DNA of 64,000 bases from JASJCL01 sp050291585 (GTDB lineage Bacteria; Desulfobacterota; Desulfobacteria; Desulfobacterales; Desulfosarcinaceae), in assembly GCA_050291585.1 (NCBI GenBank), contig JBNKKA010000004.1, forward strand, positions 3,980 to 67,979, read 5' to 3'. Of the stretch, positions 16,354-25,884 are shown in pieces; the stretch's first letter is position 1, and every line of letters begins with the position of its first letter. Made by a program: the position numbers and the translations under genes. The notes under the pieces are model-generated. The model did not search any database and was not told the DNA's origin. It saw only the letters and a program-made list of their open reading frames with translations.

Positions 16354-17625
16354 ATGTCTGACCCCAGGAAAACACCCTTGCACGCCTGGCACGCGGCCAA
16401 AGGCGCCAACATGGCCGACTTCGGCGGCTATGAGATGCCCTTGTGGTACACCTCGGTCAAGAATGAGCACCTGGCCGTGCTGACAAGCGCCGGCATCTTC
16501 GACACCAGCCATATGGCAGCCGTCACCGTGAGCGGCCCAGCGGCCACCGACCTGGTCCAGCAGTGTTTCAGCAACGACCTGGCGGCCTGCATGGGTCCCC
16601 AGAAGAAGCCCCTCGCCGATGGGCGCTGCGTCTATGGTGCCTTCCTCAACGCCCAGGGGCATGTGATCGATGACGCCATCGTCTTCCAGGTGGCCACCGA
16701 CGATTACTTCATCGTGGTCAACGCCGGCATGGGAGCCCAGATCGCCCAGCACCTCAAAGACCACCAGGCCGGGCGCGACGTTGCCATAGAGGACCTCACC
16801 GACCGAGTAGCCAAGATGGATATCCAGGGACCCCTGGCGGGGAAGATCTTCGCTCGGCTTCTCAAGGCGCCGGAGCAGGTCTTCGACGGTTTCCCCTACT
16901 TCTCCTTCAAGGGCCACTACAATCCCGAGGCGCCCCAGGCCGGGGCTGTGCAGTTGCTAAACGGCACACCTCTGCTCCTCTCGCGCACCGGCTACACCGG
17001 AGAGTTCGGCTTCGAGATCTTCGTCGCCCCCGACCAGATCGAGGCCCTCTGGAAGATGGTGATAGAGGCGGGCGCTGAAGCGGGTCTGCTACCCTGCGGC
17101 CTCGCGGCCCGCGACAGCCTGCGCGCCGGGGCGGTCCTGCCTCTCAGCCACCAGGACATCGGCCCCTGGCCCTTTGTGCGCCACCCCTGGGCGTTCGCCC
17201 TGCCCTACACCGCCGAGGGCGGGTTCAGCAAAAACTTCATTGGCAGCGAGGCACTCCTCAAAGCCGAAGACGCCCCCTACACCCTGGCTTTCGTGGGCAA
17301 GGACCTGCGCAAAGTTTCAACCGGTGACGATGCCTCGGGAGTTTACGATTCCCAGGGCAAGCCCATGGGCACCATCCTGACCTGCGCCACGGACATGGGC
17401 ATCGGCTGGGTGGCCGGTGAGATCTGTAGCATCGCCAGTCCGGATAAACCGGCCGACTTCAAGCCCCGCGGCCTATGCTGCGGGTTTGTCAAGGTAGACA
17501 GGTCGATTGAGGTTGGGGAGACCATTGAACTGCGCGACGCCCGCCGGAAAATCAAGGTTACCATAACGACTGACATTCGCCCGGATCGCACGGCCCGTAA
17601 ACCCATGGGCCAAATGCTTTCCTGA
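16354..17625 (+). CDS. gcvT: Glycine cleavage T protein (aminomethyltransferase)
   Basis: Transfers the aminomethyl carbon from lipoyl-GcvH to tetrahydrofolate, releasing ammonia. At 423 residues it is longer than the usual 360-370. Signatures: FGGYEMPLWY, FDTSHMAAVTVSG, MDIQGP and the folate-site stretch SRTGYTGEFGFEIF; the C-terminal domain ends with RPDRTARKP. TAGGAGA precedes the ATG. First enzyme gene of the gcvT-gcvH-gcvPA-gcvPB order. Confidence 0.94.
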   Translation: MSDPRKTPLHAWHAAKGANMADFGGYEMPLWYTSVKNEHLAVLTSAGIFDTSHMAAVTVSGPAATDLVQQCFSNDLAACMGPQKKPLADGRCVYGAFLNAQGHVIDDAIVFQVATDDYFIVVNAGMGAQIAQHLKDHQAGRDVAIEDLTDRVAKMDIQGPLAGKIFARLLKAPEQVFDGFPYFSFKGHYNPEAPQAGAVQLLNGTPLLLSRTGYTGEFGFEIFVAPDQIEALWKMVIEAGAEAGLLPCGLAARDSLRAGAVLPLSHQDIGPWPFVRHPWAFALPYTAEGGFSKNFIGSEALLKAEDAPYTLAFVGKDLRKVSTGDDASGVYDSQGKPMGTILTCATDMGIGWVAGEICSIASPDKPADFKPRGLCCGFVKVDRSIEVGETIELRDARRKIKVTITTDIRPDRTARKPMGQMLS

Positions 17626-17709
17626 GCGTACTTTTAAAAATAACATCACCCAATCATCACTCTGCGAACGGCCGCTACCGACGCAGAACCCTAAGCAAGG
17701 AGGACGAGG

Positions 17710-18108
17710 ATGAAAGAGATCAGTGAACTGAACCTGCCCCAAAATGTCAAATACACCGATGATCACGAATGGGCCACACTGGAGGGTGATATCGCCACCA
17801 TTGGCATCAGCGACTATGCCCAGGATCAGTTGGGCGATATCGTCTTCGTGGAGTTACCGGAAACCGGCAGCAGCTTCGGTAAGGGCGATGAGTTCGGCTC
17901 GGTGGAGTCGGTCAAAGCTGTCTCGGAGCTCTACATGCCCCTGGGCGGAGAGATCCTCGAGATCAACCCCGAACTGGAAGATGCCCCCGAGCAGGTCAAC
18001 AGCGATCCCTACGGTGGCGGCTGGATGCTAAAGGTCAAGATCACCGATCCTGCTGAATTCGACGCTTTGATGACCCAGGAAGCCTATCTTGCCAGCCTGA
18101 AAGGATAA
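17710..18108 (+). CDS. gcvH: Glycine cleavage H protein
   Basis: A 132-residue lipoyl carrier that shuttles the aminomethyl intermediate between the P, T and L proteins. The lipoylated lysine is in VESVKAVSELYMP, and ISDYAQDQLGDIVFVELP is the typical preceding stretch. AAGGAGG precedes the start. LipA, which makes the lipoyl group in place, is encoded 3 kb downstream. The gcvPA start lies four bases after the stop. Confidence 0.96.
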   Translation: MKEISELNLPQNVKYTDDHEWATLEGDIATIGISDYAQDQLGDIVFVELPETGSSFGKGDEFGSVESVKAVSELYMPLGGEILEINPELEDAPEQVNSDPYGGGWMLKVKITDPAEFDALMTQEAYLASLKG

Positions 18109-18112
18109 TATC

Positions 18113-19447
18113 ATGCGATATTTGCCGCATACCAGTGAAGACATCGCTCAGATGCTCGCTGCGGTGGGCGCGGAGAGTATCGATCAGCTCTTCGAAGATA
18201 TCCCCGCGGACTGCCGCCGCCAGGGAGAATTGGATCTGCCGGCACCGCTGACCGAGTGGGATCTTAACACCCATATGGATGCGCTGGCCGACACCATGGG
18301 CGCCGCACCGCGCTACAAGGTATTCATGGGTGCGGGCAGCTACGACCACTTCATCCCCGAGATAAGCAAGCAGTTGCTGCTGCGCTCGGAGATCTTCACC
18401 GCCTACACCCCTTACCAACCGGAGATCAGCCAGGGCACCCTGCAGACCATCTACGAGTACCAGACCCTGGTCACCCGCCTTCTGGGCATGGATGTGACCA
18501 ACGCCTCCATGTACGACGGCGCTTCCGCCCTGGCCGAAGCCTTGCTCATGAGCATCCGCGTCACCAAGCGTAAAAAAGTGGCCGTCTCCAAGGCGATCCA
18601 CCCCCTCTATCGCCGGGTCGTGGACACCTATTTCGCCCCCACCGATTTCGAGATCGTGGAACTGCCCTACGACGCCGACGGTCGCACCGACCTTTCCGCC
18701 CTGGGGGACTTGGCGGAGCTGGCCGGGGTGGCCGTGCAGTCGCCCAACTTCTTTGGCTGCATCGAAGACCTCCAACAGGTCGGCGCCACTATCCACAAGG
18801 ATAAAAAAACCCTTTTCGTGGTCGGTTTCAGCGAGCCCCTGGCCTACGGGCTTCTGAAAAATCCCGGCAGCCAAGGGGCCGACATCGCCTGCGGCGAGGG
18901 CCAGAGCCTGGGCATCCCACGCAGCTTCGGCGGCCCGGGGCTGGGGATGTTCTCCGCCAAACAGAAGTATGTGCGCAACATGCCCGGCCGCCTGGTGGGC
19001 AAGACCGTGGACGTGGACGGCAAGCCAGGCTTCGTCCTCACCCTGGCCACACGTGAGCAGCACATCCGCCGCGAGCGGGCCACCTCCAACATCTGCAGCA
19101 ACCAGGGACTCTGCGCCACCGCTTCCGTCATGTACATGGCCGCCCTGGGGGGCACCTGCGTGCGCGGCCTGGCCCAGCTCAACCACGACAAGGCCGAATA
19201 CCTCAAGGCCGGGCTCAAAGGCGCCGGATTCGAGATTCCTTTCGCCACGGTCACCTTCAACGAGTTCGTGGCCAAAGCGCCGGCGGGTTTCGAGAAGATT
19301 CGGGAAGGGCTGCTGAAGAAGAAGATCGTCGCCGGCCTGCCCCTGGCGAAGTACTACCCCGAACTGGCGGACCATTATCTCTTCTGCGCCACGGAGACCG
19401 CTTCAAAAAGCGACATGGACCTTCTCGTCAAGGAGGTGAGCGCATGA
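18113..19447 (+). CDS. gcvPA: Glycine dehydrogenase (decarboxylating) subunit 1
   Basis: A 444-residue N-terminal half of the split P protein. It begins RYLPHTSEDIAQMLAAVG and contains FMGAGSYDHFIPEI, YTPYQPEISQGTLQ and NASMYDGASALAEA, all typical of GcvPA. It forms the active complex with subunit 2, whose gene overlaps by four bases (ATGA). Split P proteins are usual in anaerobic bacteria, archaea and Firmicutes. Confidence 0.96.
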   Translation: MRYLPHTSEDIAQMLAAVGAESIDQLFEDIPADCRRQGELDLPAPLTEWDLNTHMDALADTMGAAPRYKVFMGAGSYDHFIPEISKQLLLRSEIFTAYTPYQPEISQGTLQTIYEYQTLVTRLLGMDVTNASMYDGASALAEALLMSIRVTKRKKVAVSKAIHPLYRRVVDTYFAPTDFEIVELPYDADGRTDLSALGDLAELAGVAVQSPNFFGCIEDLQQVGATIHKDKKTLFVVGFSEPLAYGLLKNPGSQGADIACGEGQSLGIPRSFGGPGLGMFSAKQKYVRNMPGRLVGKTVDVDGKPGFVLTLATREQHIRRERATSNICSNQGLCATASVMYMAALGGTCVRGLAQLNHDKAEYLKAGLKGAGFEIPFATVTFNEFVAKAPAGFEKIREGLLKKKIVAGLPLAKYYPELADHYLFCATETASKSDMDLLVKEVSA

Positions 19448-20919
19448 CGTCCAAGACTGAATCAACCTATTTGCCCACCGGTACCACCGGCCTGATCTTC
19501 AACGAGCCCCTCCTCTGGGAGCAGGGCGCCGTAGGCCGTTGCGGCATGAGTGTTCCCGAGAGCGATGTGCTCATGAGCCCCCTGGACAACGATCTCGTGG
19601 GCGAAGGCCCCGACTGGCCCAACCTCAGCGAGCTGGACGTGGTGCGCCACTTCACGCGCCTCTCCCAGTGGAACTTCGGGGTGGACAGCAACATGTACCC
19701 CCTGGGCTCCTGCACCATGAAGTACAACCCCAAAATCAACGAACGCCAGGCGGCCCTGCCCGGCCTTGCCGGATCTCACCCCCTCCTGCCGGAAAATCTC
19801 TCCCAGGGGGCCCTCCAAATGCTCTACGACCTGGAACGCCATCTGGCCGAGATTACCGGCCTGCCGGCCATCAGTCTCCAGCCGGCGGCCGGCAGCCAGG
19901 GTGAACTAACGGGCATGCTGATCTTCGCCGCCTACCATAAGGCCCAGGGCAAACCACGCACCAAGGTGCTCATCCCCGACACGGCCCACGGTACAAACCC
20001 GGCCAGCGCCGCCCTATGCGGCTTCAAGGCAGTACCAGTAGCATCGGGCGAGGATGGCATCCTCACCCCCGAGCTGGTGGACGCCCTCATGGACGAGGAC
20101 ACCGCCGGGATCATGATCACCAATCCCAACACCCTGGGGCTCTTCGAGAACAACATACGCCAGGTGACCGCAGTGGTCCACGCCAAGGGCGGCCTGGTCT
20201 ACGGCGATGGGGCCAACATGAACGCCGTCATGGGCATCGTCAACATGGCCGACGTCGGAGTGGATGTCCTCCACCTCAACCTGCATAAAACCTTTTCTAC
20301 CCCTCACGGCGGCGGCGGCCCGGGGGCCGGACCGGTGTGCGTAACCGAAACCCTGCGCCCCTTTCTGCCCGTGCCGCGGGTGGTCAAAAACGGCGACACC
20401 TACGCCTGGGACGAAGACTATCCCCAGAGCATCGGCAAAGTGCACGCCTTTTACGGCAACTTCGGCATCCTGGTGCGGGCTTACAGCTACGTCCTCAGCA
20501 TGGGGCCCTTCCTCAAAAAAGCCAGCCAGCTGGCAGTGCTCAACGCCAACTACATCAAGGAGCGCCTCAAGGATCTCTTCCACCTGCCCTTTGACCGCAC
20601 CTGCATGCACGAATGCGTCTTCACCGACAAAAACCAAGAGGAGTACAAAGTGGCCACCCTGGACATGGCCAAGCGCCTCATGGACTACGGCTTTCATCCG
20701 CCGACGGTTTACTTCCCCCTGGTGGTCCACGGGGCCATCATGATCGAGCCCACCGAATCGGAAAACAAAGAGACCCTCGACCGCTTCATCGACGCCATGC
20801 GCACTATCGCCAAGGAGGCCAAAGAGAACCCTGACCTCCTCCACAAGGCCCCGCGCAATCCCAAATTGGGACGCCTGGACGAGACCCTGGCGGCGCGCAA
20901 GCCGTGCCTGTGCGGGTAG
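19444..20919 (+). CDS. gcvPB: Glycine dehydrogenase (decarboxylating) subunit 2
   Basis: A 491-residue C-terminal half of the P protein, carrying the PLP site: LNLHKTFSTPHGGGGPGAGP has the Schiff-base lysine, DTAHGTNPASA and NPNTLGLFE flank it. It decarboxylates glycine and loads GcvH. The overlap with gcvPA implies translational coupling. A strong terminator follows 28 bases after the stop, so the gcv unit ends here. Confidence 0.96.
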   Translation: MTSKTESTYLPTGTTGLIFNEPLLWEQGAVGRCGMSVPESDVLMSPLDNDLVGEGPDWPNLSELDVVRHFTRLSQWNFGVDSNMYPLGSCTMKYNPKINERQAALPGLAGSHPLLPENLSQGALQMLYDLERHLAEITGLPAISLQPAAGSQGELTGMLIFAAYHKAQGKPRTKVLIPDTAHGTNPASAALCGFKAVPVASGEDGILTPELVDALMDEDTAGIMITNPNTLGLFENNIRQVTAVVHAKGGLVYGDGANMNAVMGIVNMADVGVDVLHLNLHKTFSTPHGGGGPGAGPVCVTETLRPFLPVPRVVKNGDTYAWDEDYPQSIGKVHAFYGNFGILVRAYSYVLSMGPFLKKASQLAVLNANYIKERLKDLFHLPFDRTCMHECVFTDKNQEEYKVATLDMAKRLMDYGFHPPTVYFPLVVHGAIMIEPTESENKETLDRFIDAMRTIAKEAKENPDLLHKAPRNPKLGRLDETLAARKPCLCG

Positions 20920-20946
20920 TGCAACTATAACCCGATCTCTGCCACC

Positions 20947-20988
20947 CGCCCCCGGTGCCCTATCCCTGCATCGGGGGCGATTTTTTTT
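20947..20988 (+). terminator. Rho-independent terminator of the gcv operon
   Basis: CGCCCCCGGTG (20947-20957) pairs with CATCGGGGGCG (20969-20979) through one G-T, followed by eight T. It separates gcvPB from lipA, which therefore needs its own promoter in 20989-21057. Confidence 0.9.
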
Positions 20989-21057
20989 GGAACCCTCGAC
21001 TTTCTCCCTAAACAGCCTTAAGTTCTACTCTAATTCGATAACCACCATGAGGTAGAC

Positions 21058-22005
21058 ATGCCATCACCGGCCCCCCATAAACATTCCCAAAAACCGCACT
21101 GGCTGCGACGCAAGCTGCCCAGCGGCCCCCAGTACGAGCAGGTACGCGCCCTGATCCGCGACGGCCGGTTGAACACCGTTTGCCAGGCGGCCGCCTGCCC
21201 CAACCAGTTCGAGTGCTTCGCCAGTCATACGGCCACCTTTCTCATCATGGGCGACCGCTGCACCCGCAACTGCCGCTTCTGCAACATCAGCGAAGGCCCC
21301 CAGGCGCCCCTTGATGCTGGCGAACCGGAACGGGTGGCCAGGGCGGCGGCGGAGATGGGATTGCGTTACGTGGTGGTTACTTCGGTCACACGCGATGACC
21401 TGCCCGATGGCGGGGCGGCTCACTTCGCCGCCACCATCACCGCGCTGCGCGAAAAGATCGAGGGCGTCAAAGTTGAGGTCCTCATCCCCGACCTGCTGGG
21501 GAATGCCGACGCCCTGGCCACCGTAATCACGGCCGGCCCCGACGTCCTCAACCACAACGTGGAGACCGTACCGCGCCTTTACGCCACAGTAAGGCCCCAG
21601 GCGGACTACCAGCGTTCCCTGACCCTGCTGAAACGGGTGGCGCACTATCCGGCCGGCATCCCGGCCAAATCTGGCCTCATGCTGGGTTTGGGGGAGACCC
21701 GCGCCGAGGTGGAGGCTACCCTGGCCGATATCCACGCCACCGGCTGCCGGATCCTCACCCTGGGGCAGTACCTGCAGCCCACCAAAGACCACCTGCCCGT
21801 GGATCGCTATGTCCCCCCAGAGGAGTTTGACGAACTCGGTGCACTCGCCCGCGAACTTGGCTTTGCTCAAGTGGCCAGCGGCCCCTTCGTGCGCAGCTCC
21901 TATCACGCCAGCGAAGTCTACGAACGCCTGGATTACGAGGGGAGCTGCGGTGGTGGCTGCCACCAGACAAAGACGCCTGCACCGGGCATGTCCGGCACTA
22001 GTTAG
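21058..22005 (+). CDS. lipA: Lipoyl synthase
   Basis: A 315-residue radical-SAM enzyme that inserts two sulfurs into octanoyl-protein to form the lipoyl group needed by GcvH. GDRCTRNCRFCNI carries the radical-SAM CxxxCxxC; the auxiliary cluster cysteines are in CQAAACPNQFECF, and RSSYHAS near the C-terminus is the conserved serine segment. GAGGT precedes the ATG. Placement next to the gcv operon fits its main client; no lipB or lplA is seen in the window. Confidence 0.95.
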   Translation: MPSPAPHKHSQKPHWLRRKLPSGPQYEQVRALIRDGRLNTVCQAAACPNQFECFASHTATFLIMGDRCTRNCRFCNISEGPQAPLDAGEPERVARAAAEMGLRYVVVTSVTRDDLPDGGAAHFAATITALREKIEGVKVEVLIPDLLGNADALATVITAGPDVLNHNVETVPRLYATVRPQADYQRSLTLLKRVAHYPAGIPAKSGLMLGLGETRAEVEATLADIHATGCRILTLGQYLQPTKDHLPVDRYVPPEEFDELGALARELGFAQVASGPFVRSSYHASEVYERLDYEGSCGGGCHQTKTPAPGMSGTS

Positions 22006-22020
22006 ATATAGGAGAAAGCC

Positions 22021-23025
22021 ATGCGATCCCGTCTCCAGAGATATCAGTGGTTCCTGATCGCCATCTCCCTGCTACTGGCCTTGGGCGGCTGCGCCCACCA
22101 ATGGCCGCTGCCCAAAGAGGACCATCTGGCTCTCTATGCTCCGGCGGCCACCGACGCTGTCGACACACCGATAGGGCGCCACGCCCCCCTCTTCGTGGTC
22201 CACGGCAGTGCGAAAGCATACAACCGCATCGGCACCCCCGCGGCGACATACGATAATTACGGACGCGAGAAGATCTACGTGGACGCGGACAAGCCGTCCA
22301 TCTATACCCAGAAGCGCAGCTTCACAACCGAAAGGGGCACTTACACCAACCTCATCTACCGCATCCACTTCGCCGCCATCCCCTTCAGCCTGCTGCCCTT
22401 TAACCTCACCGCCGGCCACAACGTCGGGCTTATGGTGGTGGTGACCCTCGATGCGGATGGGCGACCGGTTCTCTTCACAACGGTACATACCTGCGGCTGC
22501 TATAAATCTTTCACCCCCACTTCCAACCTGCCGGAAGCCCGCTACCCAAAAGACTGGCCCCCGGGAATAGTAGATGTGTACGGGGAGAAACTACCGGCGC
22601 GTTTGAACCTAGACGGCATGACGGCCCCCCGCTTGATGGTCTTTCTGAGGCCCGACGTGCACCGGGTAATGGACCTGCGGATCATCGATGGAGATGGACC
22701 GCCCCCGGGCAGCGGCTATGACCGTATAGCCGCTGCTTTGGTGCCGGTGGCCACGCTTGATAAAATCCCCCTGGATGGCCGCACCACCAGCTTCTTTCAC
22801 AAGGATGGGGTTCTTAAAGGCCACGTCAAAGGCTCGGTCAAGTTCTGGGAAACCCTGCTCATGAGCTGGGCCAGCCTCGACTTTTTCGTGGGTACCGACA
22901 AGGCCTACGCCGATCCGGCCGAGACCGACAACCCCTTCTACACCAGCCTTAAACCGTGGAATCGGGACGAATCCAATATGTGGAACTTCGGAGAGTTTCT
23001 GGCCTTCTGGGGCTGGAATTTGTAA
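22021..23025 (+). CDS. Predicted lipoprotein of unknown function
   Basis: A 334-residue protein beginning with a lipoprotein signal (FLIAISLLLALGGCAH). I do not recognise the mature part, which is a mixed chain with a VFLRPDVHRVMDLRIIDGDG stretch and a C-terminal tail rich in aromatic residues (WNRDESNMWNFGEFLAFWGW). TAGGAGA precedes the start and lipA ends 15 bases upstream, so it may share the lipA message. A peripheral membrane role is all that can be inferred. Confidence 0.7.
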   Translation: MRSRLQRYQWFLIAISLLLALGGCAHQWPLPKEDHLALYAPAATDAVDTPIGRHAPLFVVHGSAKAYNRIGTPAATYDNYGREKIYVDADKPSIYTQKRSFTTERGTYTNLIYRIHFAAIPFSLLPFNLTAGHNVGLMVVVTLDADGRPVLFTTVHTCGCYKSFTPTSNLPEARYPKDWPPGIVDVYGEKLPARLNLDGMTAPRLMVFLRPDVHRVMDLRIIDGDGPPPGSGYDRIAAALVPVATLDKIPLDGRTTSFFHKDGVLKGHVKGSVKFWETLLMSWASLDFFVGTDKAYADPAETDNPFYTSLKPWNRDESNMWNFGEFLAFWGWNL

Positions 23026-23084
23026 GGGCCTCGGCTCTGTCGTCCGGGCCCCCGCAACAAATGTAGTAGACCTGGGCCTAATCT

Positions 23085-23735
23085 CTACGGGTGGCTGCCG
23101 CCCGTGGCTTCCAGGTAGCGTTCGACAACTTGGGAGGGATCGAGCTGCAGAATCTGGGCTATGCTTTTCAAGAACTGCTTCAGGAAGACTGTGGCCGGCA
23201 AGTCTTCCATGCGGTCGGCCTCGATGGCCGTCATCATGTCTTTGTTGATCCGGGTGGTGGCATAGATTTCAGACAATTCGATGCCATAGGCTTCCCGCAG
23301 TTCCTTGAGCTGCGGCCCGGACAGCCGTGGTCCGGACAGGATCGCTTCGATGCGCTGGCGCATCTCTGGCGCCTCGGCCTGTTCCGCCGCCCAGCGGCGA
23401 AGGCTCTCTTCCCTAGAGGTGCCGGCCACATCGGACCGTGCGGCCAGTTCCCGCCGGGTGCGACCGGAAAAAGCCGCTGCATCCAAGGCACCGGTTTCGA
23501 TCAGCATCTGGTCGTAGGAGGCCCGCTGGTCATCGTCCATCAGGGTCTCGAAAGCCTTCTCGATGGCGGCGAGCTGGGTCTGGCGCTGGCGGTCCGAGAA
23601 GAGGGCATAGGTAGCCACGCTGTCTGCATCGTAAAGGGTTAATGCTTGGCGGTAGGCGTGCCGGATTTCATCCTTGCCGGCATCGGGCGGAACCTGAAGG
23701 ATATCGTAGTAATTATCGGATTCAAAGGTCTTCAT
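23085..23735 (-). CDS. J-domain-like protein lacking HPD, fused to a RodZ-type HTH
   Basis: A 216-residue protein. Residues 8-80 follow a J-domain pattern (YYDILQVPPDAGKDEIRHAY, then FETLMDDDQRASYDQML), but the HPD triad that activates Hsp70 is replaced by YDAD, so it should not stimulate DnaK. After a charged linker, residues 135-210 (LRLSGPQL-like start, ELREAYGIELSEIYATTR, LPATVFLKQFLKSIAQIL) resemble the HTH_25 domain of RodZ. It overlaps the MinD-like gene by four bases (ATGA), which implies a joint function. Confidence 0.75.
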   Translation of the reverse strand: MKTFESDNYYDILQVPPDAGKDEIRHAYRQALTLYDADSVATYALFSDRQRQTQLAAIEKAFETLMDDDQRASYDQMLIETGALDAAAFSGRTRRELAARSDVAGTSREESLRRWAAEQAEAPEMRQRIEAILSGPRLSGPQLKELREAYGIELSEIYATTRINKDMMTAIEADRMEDLPATVFLKQFLKSIAQILQLDPSQVVERYLEATGGSHP

Positions 23736-24652
23736 GCGTCCCTATCGGTGTCGCCAGGTCCAGCGGATTGTGCCAACAGCCGGCTGCCGATCTGCTTCAG
23801 CTGCATGGCGGTGGGGGTGTCCGGGTAGTTTTCGATGTATGCTTTTCGCGTGTAGATGGCGTCGATGACGCTTTCGTCAAAATCAACCCGCCCCAGAAAT
23901 TCAAAGGGCGAGTAGAAGTGACGGTTGCACACGGCGGTGATGTTGTCGCCCAGAGAGCTGTTGGCGCTGCGACGAAACTGGTTTAGGATCAGGTTGAAGC
24001 GAAACCGGCCGATTTCCGCTTTCAATATCGGCGCGTTGACTGGATCGGTTCTGGACACGAGATCGAAGATGTCGTCAGCCTTCAACCGGTTGGCACCTTT
24101 GTCTGTGACCCTTGTTTTGGCGCGTCGATCGAAATTGTTCGCTTTGACGATCTGTTTCAATCCTCTCAGGTAGACGGCCTTGATAAAGCGGAATGCGTTT
24201 TCGATGGAAGTGGGCTCGGGAGTGCAGATAAAAATCCCTTGTTGGGAGATCAGAAAAAAATCGAGGGTGTTGAAGTTGGTGCCGGCCCCCAGATCCAGGA
24301 GGATATAATCGAAGGGCAGCTGCCGGATGGCGTTGATCAGCTTGATTTTCTGGGCATGGAACAGATTGGCGATTTCCATGGAGCAATTGTTCGAGCTGAT
24401 CAAAAAAAGGTTGTCCACATGGGTGCCGACCGCCACGCGTTCCAACTGCGATTCGGTTTTGTCAAGAAAACGGTTCAATCCGTCCTCGGGGGTCGGCAGC
24501 CCCAAAAAGGTGTGCAGGTTGGAAGCCCCCAGGTCCAGGTCGATCAGTGCCACCGATTTTCCGCTAGCGGCCAGCAACGCGCCCAGGCTGGCTGTGACAA
24601 AGCTTTTACCGACCCCGCCTTTGCCCCCTCCTATGGAATGGATCGTCGGCAT
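23732..24652 (-). CDS. MinD/FlhG-type P-loop ATPase
   Basis: A 306-residue ParA-superfamily ATPase. GGGKGGVGKSFVTASLG is the deviant Walker A with signature lysine, IDLDLGASNLHT follows, and DYILLDLGAG is Walker B. NRFRRSANSSLGD-like and FLGRVDFDESV segments resemble FlhG/MinD proteins that place polar machinery. No flagellar or chemotaxis genes flank it. The overlapping downstream gene encodes a J-like/RodZ-HTH protein, so the pair may link membrane position to another structure; that role is inferred. Confidence 0.82.
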   Translation of the reverse strand: MPTIHSIGGGKGGVGKSFVTASLGALLAASGKSVALIDLDLGASNLHTFLGLPTPEDGLNRFLDKTESQLERVAVGTHVDNLFLISSNNCSMEIANLFHAQKIKLINAIRQLPFDYILLDLGAGTNFNTLDFFLISQQGIFICTPEPTSIENAFRFIKAVYLRGLKQIVKANNFDRRAKTRVTDKGANRLKADDIFDLVSRTDPVNAPILKAEIGRFRFNLILNQFRRSANSSLGDNITAVCNRHFYSPFEFLGRVDFDESVIDAIYTRKAYIENYPDTPTAMQLKQIGSRLLAQSAGPGDTDRDA

Positions 24653-25038
24653 TGATCACCATGCATCGATTCAGAGTTAACAATAAGAACTTGCTTTTTC
24701 CGCGCGAGAGTAGTGTGAACCGGCACTAGTGCGTCAAAGGTAATACAGATGCAGCATGTCATATGGTGTATAATTGAGTGACCAAAGGCCCTGTTGTCAT
24801 TCTCGCATGTCTACGAAAAATGTCAACCCAACCTTCCCATGAACGCAAAATCGTCTTTTTTTGGGCGCAGCCGGGCGCTAGGGCTGCCTCCTGCTGAATA
24901 TCGGCTATTTTTGAACCGGGTAATTAGCAGGAGGCAGCTGCGAATCGGTGGAATCATGGCCATGTGTCGAGAGTAGCCCCCTTTCCCCCTCAAGATCCGG
25001 CTGAGCAGAAGAATACTGCTGGCCGCTCGTGTTTTCGC
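24653..25038. other. Gene-free gap with a 13-bp inverted repeat
   Basis: A perfect inverted repeat GCTGCCTCCTGCT (24883-24895) / AGCAGGAGGCAGC (24926-24938) encloses 30 bases. It lacks a T run. The remainder holds the probable promoter of the MinD-like gene. Open frames present here lack ribosome sites and resemble nothing known. Confidence 0.5.
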
Positions 25039-25884
25039 TCAACTCGATTGTATCGGACTAGGTTGCTGCGTCCATACGCTTGCAGCGGCGGCAGCCCGGG
25101 CAAAATCGGCGAAGTCACGGGGTGGACGACCCAGGGCGCGTTGAACGCCATCGCTGATTGATTCATTGCGACCGTCGAACACTTCACGGCATAGCTCGGT
25201 CAATAATTCGGCCATCTCGAGACCGGCTTCATTCGTCAACGCGGCGTGGAACTGCTCCAGAGTGATGGATTGGTAGGTGACCTCGCGGTTCGACGCAACG
25301 GCGATCTCCTTAACCGCCTCGGCAAACGTCATTAAACGCGGTCCGGTGACTTCGTAAAGCTGACCGATGTGGCGATCTTGGGTAAGCGCTGCCACGGCGA
25401 CATCGGCGATGTCGTCTGCATCAACGAAAGGTTCGCGCACGCCGTTGGCCGGCATCGCGACAACACCGGCCATAACTGGATCGAACAGCGCCCCTTCGCT
25501 GAAATTTTGTGCGAACCAACTGGCCCGAATGAGCGTGTATGTAAGACCAGAGTTGCGCACGATCTTTTCACAGCGCTGAGCGTTATGTTCGCCTCGCCCG
25601 GACAATAGTACGAGGCGTTCCACGCCGGCTTTCGTGGCGCGAGCTGTAAGTTCCTCGATTGCCGCCGGTGCCCCGGGAGCGGCCAAATCGGGAGCGTAGC
25701 AAATATAGGCGGCCCTTACCCCTTTGAGGGCGGGCGACCAAGTGCTTGGTTCGGCCCAGTCAAAGACTGGTTGCGAGTGGCGAGAGCCCTCTCGAACCAA
25801 GGTGCCTTGTTCACGGAGCCGCTGGATGATGCGCCGACCGGTCTTGCCGGTTGAACCAATGATGAGGATTGGGGATTCAGTCAT
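25039..25884 (-). CDS. NmrA-like NAD(P)-binding reductase
   Basis: A 281-residue atypical short-chain dehydrogenase. ILIIGSTGKTGRRIIQRL is the Rossmann dinucleotide loop, VERLVLLSGRGEHN and LIRASWFAQNFSEGAL are typical of the NmrA/QOR2 branch. GGAGAT precedes the ATG at 25884; an earlier in-frame Met at 25932 has no such site. It faces a divergent AraC-type gene across 167 bases, a common pairing in which the regulator controls the reductase. Substrate unknown. Confidence 0.83.
   Translation of the reverse strand: MTESPILIIGSTGKTGRRIIQRLREQGTLVREGSRHSQPVFDWAEPSTWSPALKGVRAAYICYAPDLAAPGAPAAIEELTARATKAGVERLVLLSGRGEHNAQRCEKIVRNSGLTYTLIRASWFAQNFSEGALFDPVMAGVVAMPANGVREPFVDADDIADVAVAALTQDRHIGQLYEVTGPRLMTFAEAVKEIAVASNREVTYQSITLEQFHAALTNEAGLEMAELLTELCREVFDGRNESISDGVQRALGRPPRDFADFARAAAAASVWTQQPSPIQSS

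Noticed and set aside
24794..25161. Two plus-strand frames between the MinD-like and NmrA-like genes
   Set aside because: The second overlaps the NmrA-like gene on the other strand; neither has a ribosome site or recognisable sequence.
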